From Myxococcales bacterium (GTDB taxonomy: Bacteria; Myxococcota_A; Polyangia; Haliangiales; Haliangiaceae): 64,000 bases of DNA. The position numbers and the translations under genes are program-made. The notes under the pieces were generated by a model. That model saw nothing but the letters and a program-made list of their open reading frames with translations. It had not been told where the DNA came from and searched no databases. Positions 28,614 through 38,135 of this stretch are shown here, one piece after another. Position 1 is the stretch's first letter, and each line of letters opens with the position of its first letter. The stretch is taken from contig JADJJK010000015.1 in the NCBI GenBank assembly GCA_016706545.1, forward strand, positions 1 to 64,000. The letters run 5' to 3'.

Positions 28614-29365
28614 AGATCGAGGCCCAGGATCATGCGGCCAGAGAAGCGGTCAGCCTCGTCGGTGACGCCGAAGCCCGCGGTGCCGGCGACCCAGAGCTTG
28701 CCGGAAGAGGCCCACGAGATCGTCGGTCCCACCGAGGCCGCCAGCTCGCCGGGCTCGGCGGCCTCGAAGCCGCCGTAGGTCTCCACGCCCAGCCGCAGCG
28801 CCGGCATCACCTCGACGGCGGCGCCCACGGCCCAGCCAAGCTCGACCTCGGTCTCGGTGGTGTCCGGGCCAAACGCGACCTCCGTGATGAGGTTTGCCGC
28901 CAAGAGCACCTGGCCCACGTCGCGCGCCAGGATGATCTTGCCCTCGGCTTCGTAGACGCCCTCGCCGAACTCCTTGGCCAGCTCCAGGTAGGCCAGCAGG
29001 TCCACCGGCAGCTCGCCGCGCTCGGCGAAGCGGTAGCGCCCGCGCAGCTTCAGATCCGAGAAGTGAAAGGCCTGCGACGCCATCGCGTCCGCGGCGGAGA
29101 CCTGCTTGAACACGTGGTAGAGGCCCAGGTCGAAGCGGTCGGTGATGCCGTGCTCGATCTCGAGCTGCAGCTCAAAGGCGCGCGGCGACGCCTCGGTGAA
29201 CCGGTTCACCGACTGGGTGCTGTAGATCTCCAGCTCGGTCTGCCCTTGCGGCATCGTCGTGTACTCGTACGTGCGCGTGAACGAGCGGCGATCGGCCTGG
29301 GCGGTGGCGGGCAGCGCCAGGGAGGCGCAGAGGAGGGTGAAGAGGGAAGCGGGAATCCGGCACAT
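28610..29365 (-). CDS. Outer-membrane beta-barrel protein
   Basis: 251 residues. A signal peptide (MCRIPASLFTLLCASLALPATAQA) is followed by alternating amphipathic strands typical of a 10-12 strand barrel, such as TELEIYSTQSVNRF, FELQLEIEHGITDRFDLGLY, LKLRGRYRF and LWVAGTAGFGV. The last residues (GRMILGLDL) lack the usual C-terminal aromatic but have the strand pattern. It resembles uncharacterised transporter-like barrels. It is the first gene of a two-gene unit with the heme lipoprotein, under an AT-rich 19-bp palindrome. A porin that works with a lipoprotein cytochrome is one possible reading; nutrient or metal uptake is another. Confidence 0.78.
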   Translation of the reverse strand: MCRIPASLFTLLCASLALPATAQADRRSFTRTYEYTTMPQGQTELEIYSTQSVNRFTEASPRAFELQLEIEHGITDRFDLGLYHVFKQVSAADAMASQAFHFSDLKLRGRYRFAERGELPVDLLAYLELAKEFGEGVYEAEGKIILARDVGQVLLAANLITEVAFGPDTTETEVELGWAVGAAVEVMPALRLGVETYGGFEAAEPGELAASVGPTISWASSGKLWVAGTAGFGVTDEADRFSGRMILGLDL

Positions 29366-29370
29366 CTGAT

Positions 29371-29389
29371 TTTGAAAACGGTATTCAAA
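29371..29389. promoter_or_regulatory. AT-rich 19-bp palindrome, probable operator (Fur- or TetR-like)
   Basis: TTTGAAAACGGTATTCAAA is an inverted repeat centred on G29380 with a single mismatched pair. It ends 5 bp upstream of the barrel gene's ATG, so it overlaps the likely promoter or leader. It stands out as one of the few AT-rich sites in the window. The length fits a Fur-type box but the match to the classic consensus is only partial. Confidence 0.6.
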
Positions 29390-29545
29390 TTCCGGCTGAT
29401 GCGCAAGGGGGATCGTTGCCTCAGGAAATTGTCTCGAGGGATCTCGGCAGCTTGCATCCAAAAACACCGCCGCCGCTCGGTCGCGGGGAGCTCGCGCGTC
29501 GCCGCTTCTTGCGGCGCGCGGCGCGTGCTGCAAAGCGGCGCGCCC

Positions 29546-29551
29546 TATACT
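29546..29551 (+). promoter_or_regulatory. Possible -10 element of argH
   Basis: TATACT lies 25 bp before the argH ATG. No good -35 is found 16-18 bp upstream, so the assignment is tentative. Confidence 0.3.
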
Positions 29552-29575
29552 GCGCGCCATGCAAAGGCACACGCC

Positions 29576-30955
<1,380 letters not shown>

Positions 30956-30970
<15 letters not shown>

Positions 30971-31039
30971 CGCGGAGTAGCGCGAGCGCGCTGGAGCCGC
31001 GGCAAGCGCGGAGCAGGAGCCGCGGCAACCGCGGAGCAG
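30956..31039. repeat. Stop-anchored tandem repeat after argH
   Basis: About 25-bp units GGAGCCGCGGTAACGCGGAG, GGAGCCGCGGCAAGCGCGGA and GGAGCCGCGGCAACCGCGGA start near 30958, 30993 and 31016. The first covers the last argH codons and the TAA stop; in the later copies TAA has become CAA. Confidence 0.85.
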
Positions 31040-31090
31040 TTCCGGTCGGAAGTTGCAGCCTGCCGCAGCGCGTTGGGCTACAACTCGCGC

Positions 31091-32359
31091 ATGATCTCGC
31101 CGTTTCACTATCGCGCCGACGAGCTGCACTGCGAGGAACTCTCGCTCTCCTCCATCGCGGAGGAGGTTGGCACGCCGTGCTACGTGTACAGCCAGTCGGC
31201 CATCGAGGCCGCGGTGACCGCGTACCAGGCCGCGCTGCAGGGGCTGCGGTACCGGATCTGCTACAGCGTCAAGGCCAACAGCAGCCTCGGCATCCTGCGG
31301 GTGCTGGTGGCGCGGGGCCTTGGCGCGGACATCGTCTCGCTGGGCGAGCTGCGGCGCTGGCAGGCAGCGGGCGGAGATCCTCGCAAGGTGGTGTTCTCCG
31401 GCGTCGGCAAGACGCGCGAGGAGATCGACGCGGCGCTGATGGCCGACATCTTCTTGTTCAACGTGGAGTCCGAAGAAGAGCTGGCGGTCATCGCCGAGGT
31501 CGCGCGCACGCGCGGTGTCCGCGCGCGCGTGGCGCTGCGGGTCAACCCGGACGTGGATCCGCAGACCCACCCGTACATCTCCACCGGCCTCAAGCAGAAC
31601 AAGTTCGGCATCTCGATGCCCACCGCGCGCCGGCTGTTTGAATCGGCGGCCAAGCACCCGAGCCTCGAGATCCTGGGCATCGATTGTCACATCGGCTCGC
31701 AGCTCACCAAGACCTCGCCGTTCACCGACGCGGTGGCGCGCCTGGTGGCGATGGTGCTGGATCTCGAGCGCGCCGGGATCCGGCTGCGCACGCTCGATCT
31801 GGGCGGCGGCCTGGGCATCGACTACGGCAAGGGCGATGCGGTGCCGCCGTCGCCGGGCGAGTACGGCCTCGCGATCAAGGAAGCGCTGGCGCCGCTCGCG
31901 CACCTGGACATGGAGATCTTGTGTGAGCCCGGCCGCTCCATCGTCGGGCCGGCGGGGGTGCTGCTCACCCGCGTGCTGTATCGCAAGGCCAGCGAGGCCA
32001 AGCACTTCCTCATCGTCGACGCGGCGATGAACGACCTGATGCGGCCGGCGCTCTACAACTCGTATCACCCGATGCAGGCGGTGCGAGATCCTGCGCGCAC
32101 GGCGATCACCACCGACGTGGTGGGGCCGATCTGCGAGACCGGCGACTTTCTGGCGCGCGAGCGCAACCTGCCGGTCCTCGACGCCGGGGAGCTCTTGTGT
32201 GTGGGCGCGGCGGGCGCGTACGGCTCGTCGATGTCGTCCAACTACAACACGCGGCCGCGCGGCGCCGAGGTTCTGGTGCACGGCGACAAGCACGCGGTGA
32301 TCCGCCGGCGTGAGACGCTCGAGCAGCTCATGGCCAACGAGCAGGTCGCGGAGCTGTGA
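31091..32359 (+). CDS. lysA: Diaminopimelate decarboxylase
   Basis: 422 residues of the PLP-dependent fold III decarboxylases. Lys61 in CYSVKANSSLGILR binds PLP. Also present are LRVNPDVDPQTHPYISTGLK, IDCHIGSQLT, LDLGGGLGIDYG, LCEPGRSIVGPAGVL and the C-terminal GAAGAYGSSMSSNYNTRP with the substrate-binding Tyr. It converts meso-diaminopimelate to lysine. The ATG at 31091 gives the standard length. It lies 121 bp after argH and probably shares its transcript. Its stop codon is copied in a repeat that follows. Confidence 0.96.
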   Translation: MISPFHYRADELHCEELSLSSIAEEVGTPCYVYSQSAIEAAVTAYQAALQGLRYRICYSVKANSSLGILRVLVARGLGADIVSLGELRRWQAAGGDPRKVVFSGVGKTREEIDAALMADIFLFNVESEEELAVIAEVARTRGVRARVALRVNPDVDPQTHPYISTGLKQNKFGISMPTARRLFESAAKHPSLEILGIDCHIGSQLTKTSPFTDAVARLVAMVLDLERAGIRLRTLDLGGGLGIDYGKGDAVPPSPGEYGLAIKEALAPLAHLDMEILCEPGRSIVGPAGVLLTRVLYRKASEAKHFLIVDAAMNDLMRPALYNSYHPMQAVRDPARTAITTDVVGPICETGDFLARERNLPVLDAGELLCVGAAGAYGSSMSSNYNTRPRGAEVLVHGDKHAVIRRRETLEQLMANEQVAEL

Positions 32360-32430
32360 CCTCGGGCGACCTCGCCGGTCGCGGAGCTGCGACCTCGCAG
32401 GTCGCAAAGCTGTGACCTCGGGCGACCTCG
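32343..32430. repeat. Stop-anchored tandem repeat after lysA
   Basis: AGGTCGCGGAGCTGTGACCT (with GGGCGACCTCG after it) covers the last lysA codons and the TGA stop. It recurs as GGTCGCGGAGCTGCGACCTC and again as AGGTCGCAAAGCTGTGACCT with the GGGCGACCTCG tail. Confidence 0.85.
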
Positions 32431-32610
32431 ATGGGTGATGAGAAGATCTTCGAGAGGCATGTGCGCGGCGCAGGTTGCCGGCCGTGGCTCACGCTGATGT
32501 CGATCTGATGTCGATCTGATGTCGGGCTCCGGGTAGAACGCGGCGGTCAATTGTGTAGGATGGAGCAATCTGTTCGGCCGTCCGTCCGTCCGTCTCAGGT
32601 AGGAGCCCTT

Positions 32611-33174
32611 ATGCGTCACTCGCTAGCCTTCTTTCTCCTCTCGGCCGTCTCGGCCCTCTCGGCTGCATGCTACGTCACCCCGGCCTCGCAAGGCCCGGGT
32701 CCAGTGGGCCCTGGCCCGGCGGGTCCCGGCCCAGGAGCGCCCCAGCCCGGTGGCGCGGTGCCAGGTTCGGCAGGGCCCAGCGGCAACCTCATGCCGTACA
32801 ACGGCCCCCTGGCCTGCGACGGCACCGAGGACCTGTTCATCCAGAACGCAGAGATCATCCTCAATGGTCCGGCGGTGTCGGTCAACGGCGCCTGTGATAT
32901 CCGCATTCACAACAGCCGCATCGTGGCGCACGGCGCGCCCGCGGTGCTGGTCTCCGGCTCGGGCGACATCGAGGTCACCAACAGCCACATCGTGGGCGAG
33001 CCCTCGCTCATCATCTCTGGCAGCGGGACGATCCGCGCTTCGCACAGCCAGATCGAAGGCAACATGTTCGTCAGCGGCTCGGGCGACATCGAGCTGGCGG
33101 GCAACTGGATCCGCGGCCGCTCCTCGGTGACCGGCTCGGGCGACATCCGCGACAACGGCAACCAGTGGCAGTGA
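32611..33174 (+). CDS. Lipoprotein with a short right-handed beta-helix (SGSGDI repeats)
   Basis: 187 residues. Lipoprotein signal with LSAAC (Cys20), then a Gly/Pro linker, then a C-terminal repeat domain (about 80-187) of about 20-residue coils: AVLVSGSGDIEVTNSHIVG, LIISGSGTIRASHSQIEG, MFVSGSGDIELAGNWIRG and SSVTGSGDIRDNGNQWQ. Regular SGSGDI turns and alternating hydrophobics point to a parallel beta-helix similar to DUF3060/DUF2807-type proteins. AGGAG lies 7 nt upstream of ATG 32611. Such proteins often sit at the cell surface and bind glycans or other surface components; here the role is unknown. Confidence 0.85.
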   Translation: MRHSLAFFLLSAVSALSAACYVTPASQGPGPVGPGPAGPGPGAPQPGGAVPGSAGPSGNLMPYNGPLACDGTEDLFIQNAEIILNGPAVSVNGACDIRIHNSRIVAHGAPAVLVSGSGDIEVTNSHIVGEPSLIISGSGTIRASHSQIEGNMFVSGSGDIELAGNWIRGRSSVTGSGDIRDNGNQWQ

Positions 33175-33199
33175 GCGGTCGCCGCTCGTCGCCGCGTGG

Positions 33200-35206
33200 C
33201 TACAGCGCGGCGAGCTGCACGCGCGCGTCGTTGTAGGCGGCCTGGCCGCCCAGATCGGCCAGCGTCTCGGGGATGAGCGCGTTGGCCGTGAAGCCGTTGG
33301 CGGTGTGCTTGCGCCAGAACCCCTTGGCCAGCACCAGGACGCCCGGCCGCACGTCGCGGTCGATGCGGGCGATGCAGATGACCTCGCCCAGCTCGTTCCA
33401 CACGCGCACCGTGGCCCCGCTGGTGATGCCGCGCGCCGCGGCGTCCTCTGGCGAGACGTCTAGCTCCGCGGGCCGCTCGCGGAGCTGGCCGAAGGTGGAG
33501 CTTATCTGGGTGGCCATCGCCGGCGAGATCAGCGCCAGCGGGAACGCAGGGGCGGCGGCGGCGGGCTCGGGCTTGTAGCGGTAGAGGCCGCCGGCCTCGT
33601 CATCGAGCGCGGGCGGCGTGAGCTGCACCTTGCCGTTGGCGGTGCCGGGGAAGACGTCCGCGAAGGCCACCGGCGTGGCGCCAGCGGGCGGCGTGGCCAC
33701 GCCGTCGCGCGCGAGCTGCGCGCGCAGCGCTGCGCCACCTGGCGAGGCGTTGAAGATGTCCGCCACCAGCTCGTCTTCGCTGTGCCGGTCCGTCGGGCGG
33801 ACCAGGCCCATGCGCTCCAGCAAGGCGCCAAAGAGCTGCTGGTTGGTGCGCGCCTGGCCAGGTGGCGTGGCCACCGCGGGCGAATCATAGAGCCGCATCG
33901 CGCCGTATCCTCGGCGCAGCTCGCGGTGCTCGAGGAACGCGGTGGCGGGCAGGACCAGATCTGCGAGCTTGGCGGTGTCGGTCATCACCTGCTCATGCAC
34001 CACCACGAACAGGTCGTCCCGGCGAAGCTGCTCGATCAGCGCGGCCTGGTTGGGCGCGGTGGCCACCGGGTTGCAGTTGTAGACGAAGAGCGCCTCGACG
34101 CGCGGCGCGGTGAGCGTGGCCAGCGCGCTGGCGATCTGGCTCATGTTGACCACCCGGGTCGCGGGGGCCGGCTCGCCGATCGCCGCCTCGGGGCCGAGGC
34201 CCCAGCGGGCGTCGCCGTTGGACAGCGTGTAGCCGCCGCCGCGCACGCCGAACTTGCCGGCGATGGCGGGCAGGGCGAGCACGGCGGCCACCGCGCTGCC
34301 GCCGTTGCGGTTGCGCTCCACGCCCCAGCCGCAGCGGATCACCGCCGGGCTGCTGGCCACATACAGCTCCAGGAAGCGCTCGAGCGCCGACACCTCCAGC
34401 CCGGCCTCGGCCGCCGCGGCGTCGAGGGACCACGCGGCGGCGCGGCGAGCGAACTCCTGGGCGCCGTCACAGTGCTCGGACAGGAAGCGGCGGTCGGCCA
34501 GGCCGCGCTCGAACAGGGCGTGCGCGAGCGCCAGCGCCACCGGCAGATCGGTGCCGGGCCGGACCGGCAGGTGCAGGTCGGCGCGCCGGGCCAAGGGCGT
34601 GCGCCGCGGGTCCACCACCACCAGCTTGGCGCCAGCGGCGCGCGCCTCGTCGATGATGGGCACCAGGTGGATGCCGGTGGCGGAGGGGTTGACGCCCCAC
34701 AGCACGATCAGCTTGCTGTGCACGAAGTCTTCCAGCGCCACCCCGGGCAGCTCGCCGTAGAGCCCGCGCGCCGCGGCGCCGGTGGCGCTGGCGCAGAACG
34801 TGCGACGCAGCGTGGACGCGCCCAGGCGGCGGAAGAAGCGCGTGGCCAGTCCGCCCTCGGTGAGCCAGCCGTTGGAGCCACCGTAGTGGTAGGGCAGGAT
34901 GGCCTCGCCGCCGGCGCGGTCGCGGATCTCGCCGAGCCGCGACGCGATCATCGCCAGCGCGTCGTCCCACTCGAGGGCGCGCCAGCGATCCTCGCCCTTG
35001 GCGCCGGTGCGGAGCAGCGGGGTCAGCACGCGATCGGGGCCGTACAGGTGGTCGGCGATCTTGCGGACCTTGCCGCAGATGAAGCCCCGCGTGATCGGCG
35101 TCTTGTGGCTGCCGTTGACCTCGATCACCCGGCCGGCCTCCACCGACACGTCCAGGCTGCAGAGATCCGGGCAATCGAGAGGGCAGGCACTGGCGCGCAC
35201 GTCCAT
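33200..35206 (-). CDS. Molybdopterin-containing oxidoreductase (DMSO reductase/formate dehydrogenase superfamily)
   Basis: 668 residues. The N-terminal [4Fe-4S] motif is Cys8, 12, 16 and 44 (CPLDCPDLC ... GFICGK). The bis-MGD fold follows, with HYGGSNGWLTEGGLATRFFR, LIVLWGVNPSATGIHLVPII, VVVDPRRTPLARRADLHLPV, FVYNCNPVATAPN and DLVLPATAFLEH. It ends with a molydop-binding barrel (DVSPEDAAARGITSGATVRV). No twin-arginine signal is seen, so it should be cytoplasmic. It stands without subunit genes. Many such stand-alone enzymes act as assimilatory or broad-specificity oxidoreductases, and the substrate cannot be told. The XRE regulator gene ends 19 bp upstream of its start on the same strand, so the two are likely co-transcribed. 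Confidence 0.92.
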   Translation of the reverse strand: MDVRASACPLDCPDLCSLDVSVEAGRVIEVNGSHKTPITRGFICGKVRKIADHLYGPDRVLTPLLRTGAKGEDRWRALEWDDALAMIASRLGEIRDRAGGEAILPYHYGGSNGWLTEGGLATRFFRRLGASTLRRTFCASATGAAARGLYGELPGVALEDFVHSKLIVLWGVNPSATGIHLVPIIDEARAAGAKLVVVDPRRTPLARRADLHLPVRPGTDLPVALALAHALFERGLADRRFLSEHCDGAQEFARRAAAWSLDAAAAEAGLEVSALERFLELYVASSPAVIRCGWGVERNRNGGSAVAAVLALPAIAGKFGVRGGGYTLSNGDARWGLGPEAAIGEPAPATRVVNMSQIASALATLTAPRVEALFVYNCNPVATAPNQAALIEQLRRDDLFVVVHEQVMTDTAKLADLVLPATAFLEHRELRRGYGAMRLYDSPAVATPPGQARTNQQLFGALLERMGLVRPTDRHSEDELVADIFNASPGGAALRAQLARDGVATPPAGATPVAFADVFPGTANGKVQLTPPALDDEAGGLYRYKPEPAAAAPAFPLALISPAMATQISSTFGQLRERPAELDVSPEDAAARGITSGATVRVWNELGEVICIARIDRDVRPGVLVLAKGFWRKHTANGFTANALIPETLADLGGQAAYNDARVQLAAL

Positions 35207-35225
35207 GGCGCTACCTTACCTGCTT

Positions 35226-36056
35226 TCACCCGGCGCGCGCACCAGGAGCCGCGCGCTGCCCAAGCTCACGCAGCGTGGCCTCGCTGGCCTCGTCGGCCGG
35301 GAAGTAGGTCTCCACCTGCAGGTCCTCGGCGGTGAGGTCGAGCGGCGTGCCGATGGTGGACAGCATCGAGAACAGCTTGACCTCGAGCTGCGGGCCCCGC
35401 AGATGCACCGTGACGAAGGGGTCGGTGGGCTGGCCCGGCGAGCTGGCGCGCCAGGCCGATGGCACCTCCGGCATGGCGAGCGCGGCGGCGAGCAAGCGCG
35501 CGCGCGCCTCGCTGGGGGTCGCGGCGGCCTCGCGGTGCAGGCGCGCCACCAGCAGCGAGGCCACCTCGTGCCAGTTGACCACGTACGGGCGCAAGGCGTC
35601 GGGGTGCAAGACCGCCAGCACGGAGTTGCGCGCGGCCACGAGCCCGTCGGCGCTGCGCGGCGGAAAGCAGGACAAGATCCGCTGCGCGCCCTGGTTGACC
35701 CGCAAGATCTCCCAGGCTCCGTTCATCACCACCGCGCCAAACGGCTCCTGTTGCGCGAGGACGTAGTCGAGCGCGCGGCGCAGGTGCCGCAGCTCCTCGC
35801 CGTCGAGCGCAGAGCTGCGATACACCGGCGCGAACCCGGCCAGCGTCAGCAAGGTGTTGCGGTCGCGCAGCGGGAGGTCCAGGGCCTCGGTGAGCGCCAT
35901 CACCAGCTCGCGGCTGGGGTTGGCGCGGCCGTTCTCGACGAAGCTGAGGTGACGCGGGGACACGTCGGCGCGCGCGGCCAGCGCCTCTTGGCTGAGCCGC
36001 CGGGCCAGCCGCCAGGAGCGCACTTGGGGGCCAACGCCCGACGAGCTGCCGTTCAT
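35226..36056 (-). CDS. XRE-family transcription regulator with MmyB-like ligand-binding domain
   Basis: 276 residues. An N-terminal helix-turn-helix (RLSQEALAARADVSPRHLSF, then VENGRANPSRELVMALTEAL) is followed by the MmyB-like PAS-type domain (EPFGAVVMNGAWEILRVNQG, RPYVVNWHEVASLLVARLH, DPFVTVHLRGPQLEVKLFSM, GTPLDLTAEDLQVETYFPAD). This pairing is a common actinobacterial/proteobacterial regulator type that binds small hydrophobic ligands. It precedes the molybdopterin oxidoreductase on the same strand and is divergent from a DUF2834 membrane gene. A 19-bp palindrome just upstream is its likely own operator. Confidence 0.9.
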   Translation of the reverse strand: MNGSSSGVGPQVRSWRLARRLSQEALAARADVSPRHLSFVENGRANPSRELVMALTEALDLPLRDRNTLLTLAGFAPVYRSSALDGEELRHLRRALDYVLAQQEPFGAVVMNGAWEILRVNQGAQRILSCFPPRSADGLVAARNSVLAVLHPDALRPYVVNWHEVASLLVARLHREAAATPSEARARLLAAALAMPEVPSAWRASSPGQPTDPFVTVHLRGPQLEVKLFSMLSTIGTPLDLTAEDLQVETYFPADEASEATLRELGQRAAPGARAG

Positions 36057-36087
36057 GGCGCGAGCATAGCCTGGCCGCGCGGCACGT

Positions 36088-36106
36088 CATTACCTGGCAG
36101 GTCATG
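36088..36106. promoter_or_regulatory. 19-bp palindromic operator between divergent genes
   Basis: CATTACCTGGCAGGTCATG is an inverted repeat centred on G36097, with a perfect 11-bp core ACCTGGCAGGT. It lies 32 bp upstream of the XRE gene and 34 bp upstream of the DUF2834 gene's preferred ATG. Its right arm includes an alternative ATG (36104), which is why the downstream ATG 36140 is preferred. Confidence 0.7.
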
Positions 36107-36139
36107 GTGGCGCGGCGCGGCGCCGCGTATGCCGCTGGC

Positions 36140-36478
36140 ATGCGTGAAGCTCGAGATCTGTCGCCGCCGTCCCCTGGCTTCTCTCTCTTGGCTGTGGCCG
36201 CCCTGCTGGCGTTCACCGGGTTCACCTTGTGGGTGTGCCTGCAACACGGCGTGCTGGGCTTCGTCCCGCTGGTTCGCGGCGAGGCGTGGGTGCTGCAGAT
36301 GATGCTGGACCTGATCATCGCGCTGGTGGTGGCGCTCCGCTGGGTCATCAGCGACGCCCGTCGGCGCGGGCACTCGCCGTGGCCGTTTGCGGTGGCGACC
36401 GTGCTGCTCGGCTCGATCGGCGTGCTGGCGTATCTGGCGTGGCGCGGCGTGGCCGGGCGGCGGCGGGCCGAGGCCTGA
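36140..36478 (+). CDS. DUF2834-like small membrane protein
   Basis: 112 residues with three hydrophobic helices (FSLLAVAALLAFTGFTLWVC, MLDLIIALVVALRWVI, FAVATVLLGSIGVLAYLAW). The pattern HGVLGFVPLV and the D-A-R-R-R-G-H-S-P-W-P turn between helices 2 and 3 are the DUF2834 hallmark. The function is unknown. The ATG at 36140 is chosen because the earlier ATG 36104 lies in the palindromic operator. Divergent from the XRE regulator, so probably under its control. Its stop codon directly precedes a three-copy repeat. Confidence 0.75.
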   Translation: MREARDLSPPSPGFSLLAVAALLAFTGFTLWVCLQHGVLGFVPLVRGEAWVLQMMLDLIIALVVALRWVISDARRRGHSPWPFAVATVLLGSIGVLAYLAWRGVAGRRRAEA

Positions 36479-36481
36479 CGG

Positions 36482-36591
36482 CTGACGGCGCTAGCTGCGC
36501 GCCGCGAGCGGATGCTGACGCTGACGGCGCTAGCTGCGCGCGGCGAGCGGATGCCTGATGTCTGACGGCGCTAGCTGCGCGGCGCGAGCGG
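36482..36591. repeat. About 40-bp tandem repeat, three copies, between two convergent gene ends
   Basis: Copies begin at 36482, 36521 and 36562, each with CTGACGGCGCTAGCTGCGCG followed by a GCGAGCGG tail. A CCTGACGG sequence that includes the DUF2834 TGA stop (36476-36478) begins the series. The array fills nearly the whole gap to the next gene's stop at 36600. Confidence 0.85.
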
Positions 36592-36599
36592 CCGCGCGC

Positions 36600-37269
36600 T
36601 CAGGAGAACGGCGAGGCGTACGCTGGCGGCTCAACGCCGTCGTCGAACGAGCTGCTGGCCGTCGGGTCGTCGGGGATGCCAGGGTTCGAGACGTTGAGCT
36701 TGCTGTCGCCCAGATAGTCGGGACCGACGCCCACGCAGACGTCGGCTTCTTCGCGCAGCTTCTTGATGTCCGAGGAGCTGCGCGTGTAGTCCGTGAAGTG
36801 CTCCGGGGCGCGCCCGTTGCCAAGCGTCAACGCATCCGTGATCTGCGTGCGCTTGTCGTCGGCCAGGTTCATCATGGCCTTCATCTGCACGAGCTTGTCA
36901 TTGACGCAGTTGAGCTTGATGACGTCCTTGTCCTTGCGGGCCTTCTGCTGCAGCCGCCCGACATGCACCAGGTCCTGGGACATCTGCTCCTGGAGCTCGC
37001 TGCTCTTCTTGCTGATCTCTTCGGCGGTGGGCGGCTTGGCCTTCTTGTCGCCAGTCTTGTCGGCCTTGTCGCTGGCCTTGTCGGCCTTGTCGCGCCTTGT
37101 CGGCCTTGTCCGCCGTCTTGTCGCCAGGCTTGCTCTGGCCAGCGGCGCTTGCGTCTTCACCAGCCACCGGCTCCTGCGCGTGGAGGGATCCGCCAAGCGC
37201 CAGCATCAGCCCGGCCGCGCCGAGGCCCTGCATCAAGCGCTTTCTCAGATCTTTCTTGAGCGATTTCAT
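36600..37269 (-). CDS. Secreted Lys/Asp-rich coiled-coil protein, frameshifted
   Basis: The start (ATG 37269) encodes a signal peptide: MKSLKKDLRKRLMQGLGAAG then LMLALGGSLHAQ. After GEDASAAGQSKPGDKTADKA the true reading moves to the next frame, which continues the same DKADKA repeat (DKADKASDKADKTGDKKAKP). It then has a coiled coil (EEISKKSSELQEQMSQDLVH) and a domain with KLNCVNDKLVQMKAMMNL, DALTLG and ADVCVGVGPDYLGDSKLNV. An extra base within GCGCGAC (about 37091-37096) explains the break. The repeat there makes slippage plausible. Likely periplasmic; no family recognised. Confidence 0.7.
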
Positions 37270-37497
37270 TCAGTTCTCCACTGGCCCGACGCGCGGCCAA
37301 CACCAGGAACGGTACGGGGCTTTGGCACGAGTGTCAACGTGGACTTGGTGACCGCAGGCAGTCCCCACGTTCAACCTTCGGCCGACCGGCGGCGTGTTGC
37401 AGCGCGCTGCTCTGCCTGGCCTCCCGCTGCCATCGAATCCTGTAGGGTAGCGCCATTGAACTTCCCGGCGCGGCCGGCCACCAACAGCGATGGATCG

Positions 37498-38133
37498 ATG
37501 ACCTGGCGAATCTCTTGGCACTTCTGGCTCCCTTGCGCACCTGCGCGCCTGCTCTTGGCCGCCTTCCTGGTCGCGCTCTTGGCCTGCGGCGACAACCCGC
37601 CGGTCGTCTACCCCACCGCGCCGCCCAGCCTCAACGAGTCTCAGCTCACCATCGGACCTGGGGACAAGCTGGAGCTGGTCATCTACTTTGGCCAAAACGA
37701 GAGCAAGGCGACGTACACGCTTGATTCCACAGGCGAGATCGCCGTGCGCTACATCGGCACGGTGACCGCCACCGGCAAGACCGCGGCCCAGCTCAAGGAC
37801 GAGATCCAGCGCGCACTGGCGGATGGGTACCTCAAGGATCCCATCGTCTCGATCACGGTGGCCGAGATCAACTCGCGCAAGCTCTCCGTGCTGGGGCAGG
37901 TGGGCCGCACCGGCAACATCAAGTATGTCCCCGGGATGACCATCACGGACGCCATCGCGCAGAGCGGCGGCTTCACCCCCATGGCGCGCAAGAACCTGGT
38001 GCGCGTGACCCGGATGGTCGACGGCAAGTCCGTGACCTGGGAGCTCCCCGCGGAGATGATCGGCAAGGGCGACCGGCCCACGTTCTGGGTCATGCCCGGG
38101 GACATCGTCTTTGTGCCTGAGCGGGTGTTCTGA
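37498..38133 (+). CDS. Wza-like polysaccharide export lipoprotein
   Basis: 211 residues. Lipoprotein signal ending VALLAC (Cys30). A Poly_export domain follows: LTIGPGDKLELVIYFGQNES, TYTLDSTGEIAVRYIGTVTA, KTAAQLKDEIQRALADGYLK. One SLBB domain comes next (SVLGQVGRTGNIKYVPGMTI, TDAIAQSGGFTPMARKNLVR). It is shorter than E. coli Wza, with one SLBB repeat and no C-terminal membrane helix, as is common in myxobacteria. It would form the outer-membrane side of the export channel. It is followed after 2 bp by the ligase/polymerase gene, so the two form an operon. Confidence 0.9.
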   Translation: MTWRISWHFWLPCAPARLLLAAFLVALLACGDNPPVVYPTAPPSLNESQLTIGPGDKLELVIYFGQNESKATYTLDSTGEIAVRYIGTVTATGKTAAQLKDEIQRALADGYLKDPIVSITVAEINSRKLSVLGQVGRTGNIKYVPGMTITDAIAQSGGFTPMARKNLVRVTRMVDGKSVTWELPAEMIGKGDRPTFWVMPGDIVFVPERVF

Positions 38134-38135
38134 GC

